NCBI GenBank assembly: GCA_037355855.1
Contig: CM074760.1
Span: 4,952,501-5,016,500, forward strand
Reading direction: 5' to 3'
Length of the DNA: 64,000 bases
Source of the DNA: Pseudo-nitzschia pungens
Lineage: Eukaryota > Bacillariophyta > Bacillariophyceae > Bacillariales > Bacillariaceae
The position numbers and the translations under genes are program-made. This document shows, in pieces, positions 63,601 through 64,000 of this stretch; position 1 is the first letter of the stretch, and every line of letters begins with the position of its first letter. Under the pieces are notes generated by a model. That model was not told the origin of the DNA. It made no database searches and saw nothing but the letters and a program-made list of their open reading frames with translations.

Positions 63601-63878
63601 AGTTGGGGGAGGAAAAGAATTTTCTTCGACTCTTTTTCTATTTTTAGCATGTCATTATGAACCTTCTCATGAACAAGAAACAAATCTTTGATCCCTTCAG
63701 TGTCAAAGAACCTTCTTCAATCCCACTTCGATCTACATTACAATACTTTCCTTCAAATGGCATATATCTTCTTCAACCGGTTCTCCGAACAAGCATATCT
63801 CTTTTTCATCGATACTACCCAGCTCCGAACCTGTTGTATTGAACCACATACGAACTTCACCTAATCATTGGGGAACTA
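63601..63878. other. G4 3' internal region, no gene
   Basis: Starts with GTTGGGGGAGGAAAAGAATTTT at about 63603, a purine-rich tract, and ends CATTGGGGAACTA before the LTR. Confidence 0.45.
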
Positions 63879-64000
63879 TGTAACATGCTGGCGTAGCCTT
63901 ACTACGAAAGGCTTCTAAATGATTATTGAATCCCGCATGTACTCCAATATATATGATATTCATGTACATATAACAAACATGTACTGAATATTCAACGTAC
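63879..64000 (+). repeat. G4 3' LTR, cut by the window edge
   Basis: First 122 bp, without a mismatch to 60939-61060. Confidence 0.93.

Larger units (their letters stand above)
60939..64000 (+). mobile_element. Ty3 derivative G4: LTRs and gag only
   Basis: A 371-bp LTR (60939-61309), an intact gag, about 1.1 kb of decayed protease-region sequence, and the start of a 3' LTR at 63879. RT, RNase H and integrase are missing, so this is an internally deleted, gag-only element (TR-GAG type) needing pol from a relative. The 122 bp of 3' LTR in the window equal the 5' LTR. Inserted in the RNase H region of G3. Confidence 0.9.

Overview
This window looks like repeat-dense, gene-poor nuclear DNA of a eukaryote. 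I find no convincing host gene. Almost everything is a transposable element (TE) or satellite DNA, much of it nested. The Copia integrase-to-RT linker, the Ty3 pol and the RNase H-bearing LINE resemble families I know from diatoms and other stramenopiles. That lineage call is an inference of moderate strength, and no rRNA, tRNA or organellar gene supports it.

Layout and order of insertion, read from target-site duplications (TSDs). The oldest left-hand layer is a decayed Ty3/gypsy copy (G0), in two parts: 1-666 and 50488-51474. A LINE (LINE-A, 667-50467) split it, leaving a 20-bp TSD. LINE-A was then split three times. A nearly intact Ty3 element (G1, 1371-7154) entered its 5'UTR with TSD CCTCC. 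A second Ty3 element (G2, minus strand, 11398-17039) entered the ORF2 endonuclease region with TSD GCATG. A 27.6-kb unit with 24-bp perfect terminal inverted repeats (17616-45264, 2-bp TG duplication) entered the end of the endonuclease domain.

That inverted-repeat unit is the most unusual object here. No transposase was recognised in it. Its own DNA, about 7 kb, is mostly tandem arrays: a 181-bp satellite (nine monomers without indels), two arrays of a C-tract/MluI-site minisatellite, and GTCGTC-type arrays in opposite orientations. TCGCGA motifs cluster at its ends, and at the right end they are spaced 10-11 bp apart. It also carries a 1.7-kb foldback-like element, a non-autonomous Copia element with apparently identical 0.92-kb LTRs (20435-29329), and a complete LINE (LINE-B, 35187-45160, 18-bp TSD) with both ORFs open.

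To the right of G0 (51475-64000) lie a broken minus-strand pogo/CENP-B-like DDE transposase, a shuffled minus-strand Copia relic, a minus-strand Ty3 copy (G3, 58869-60938) inserted in the Copia RT region, and a plus-strand gag-only Ty3 derivative (G4, from 60939) inserted in the RNase H region of G3.

The elements with open frames are LINE-B (ORF1 and ORF2, with an 8-nt start/stop overlap), the pol of G1, the gag of G4, and a chimeric elastin-like/Copia-linker ORF at 22272. In G1 and G2, gag and pol share one reading frame separated by a TGA. Sequence comparisons were made by eye; identities and monomer counts should be recomputed.
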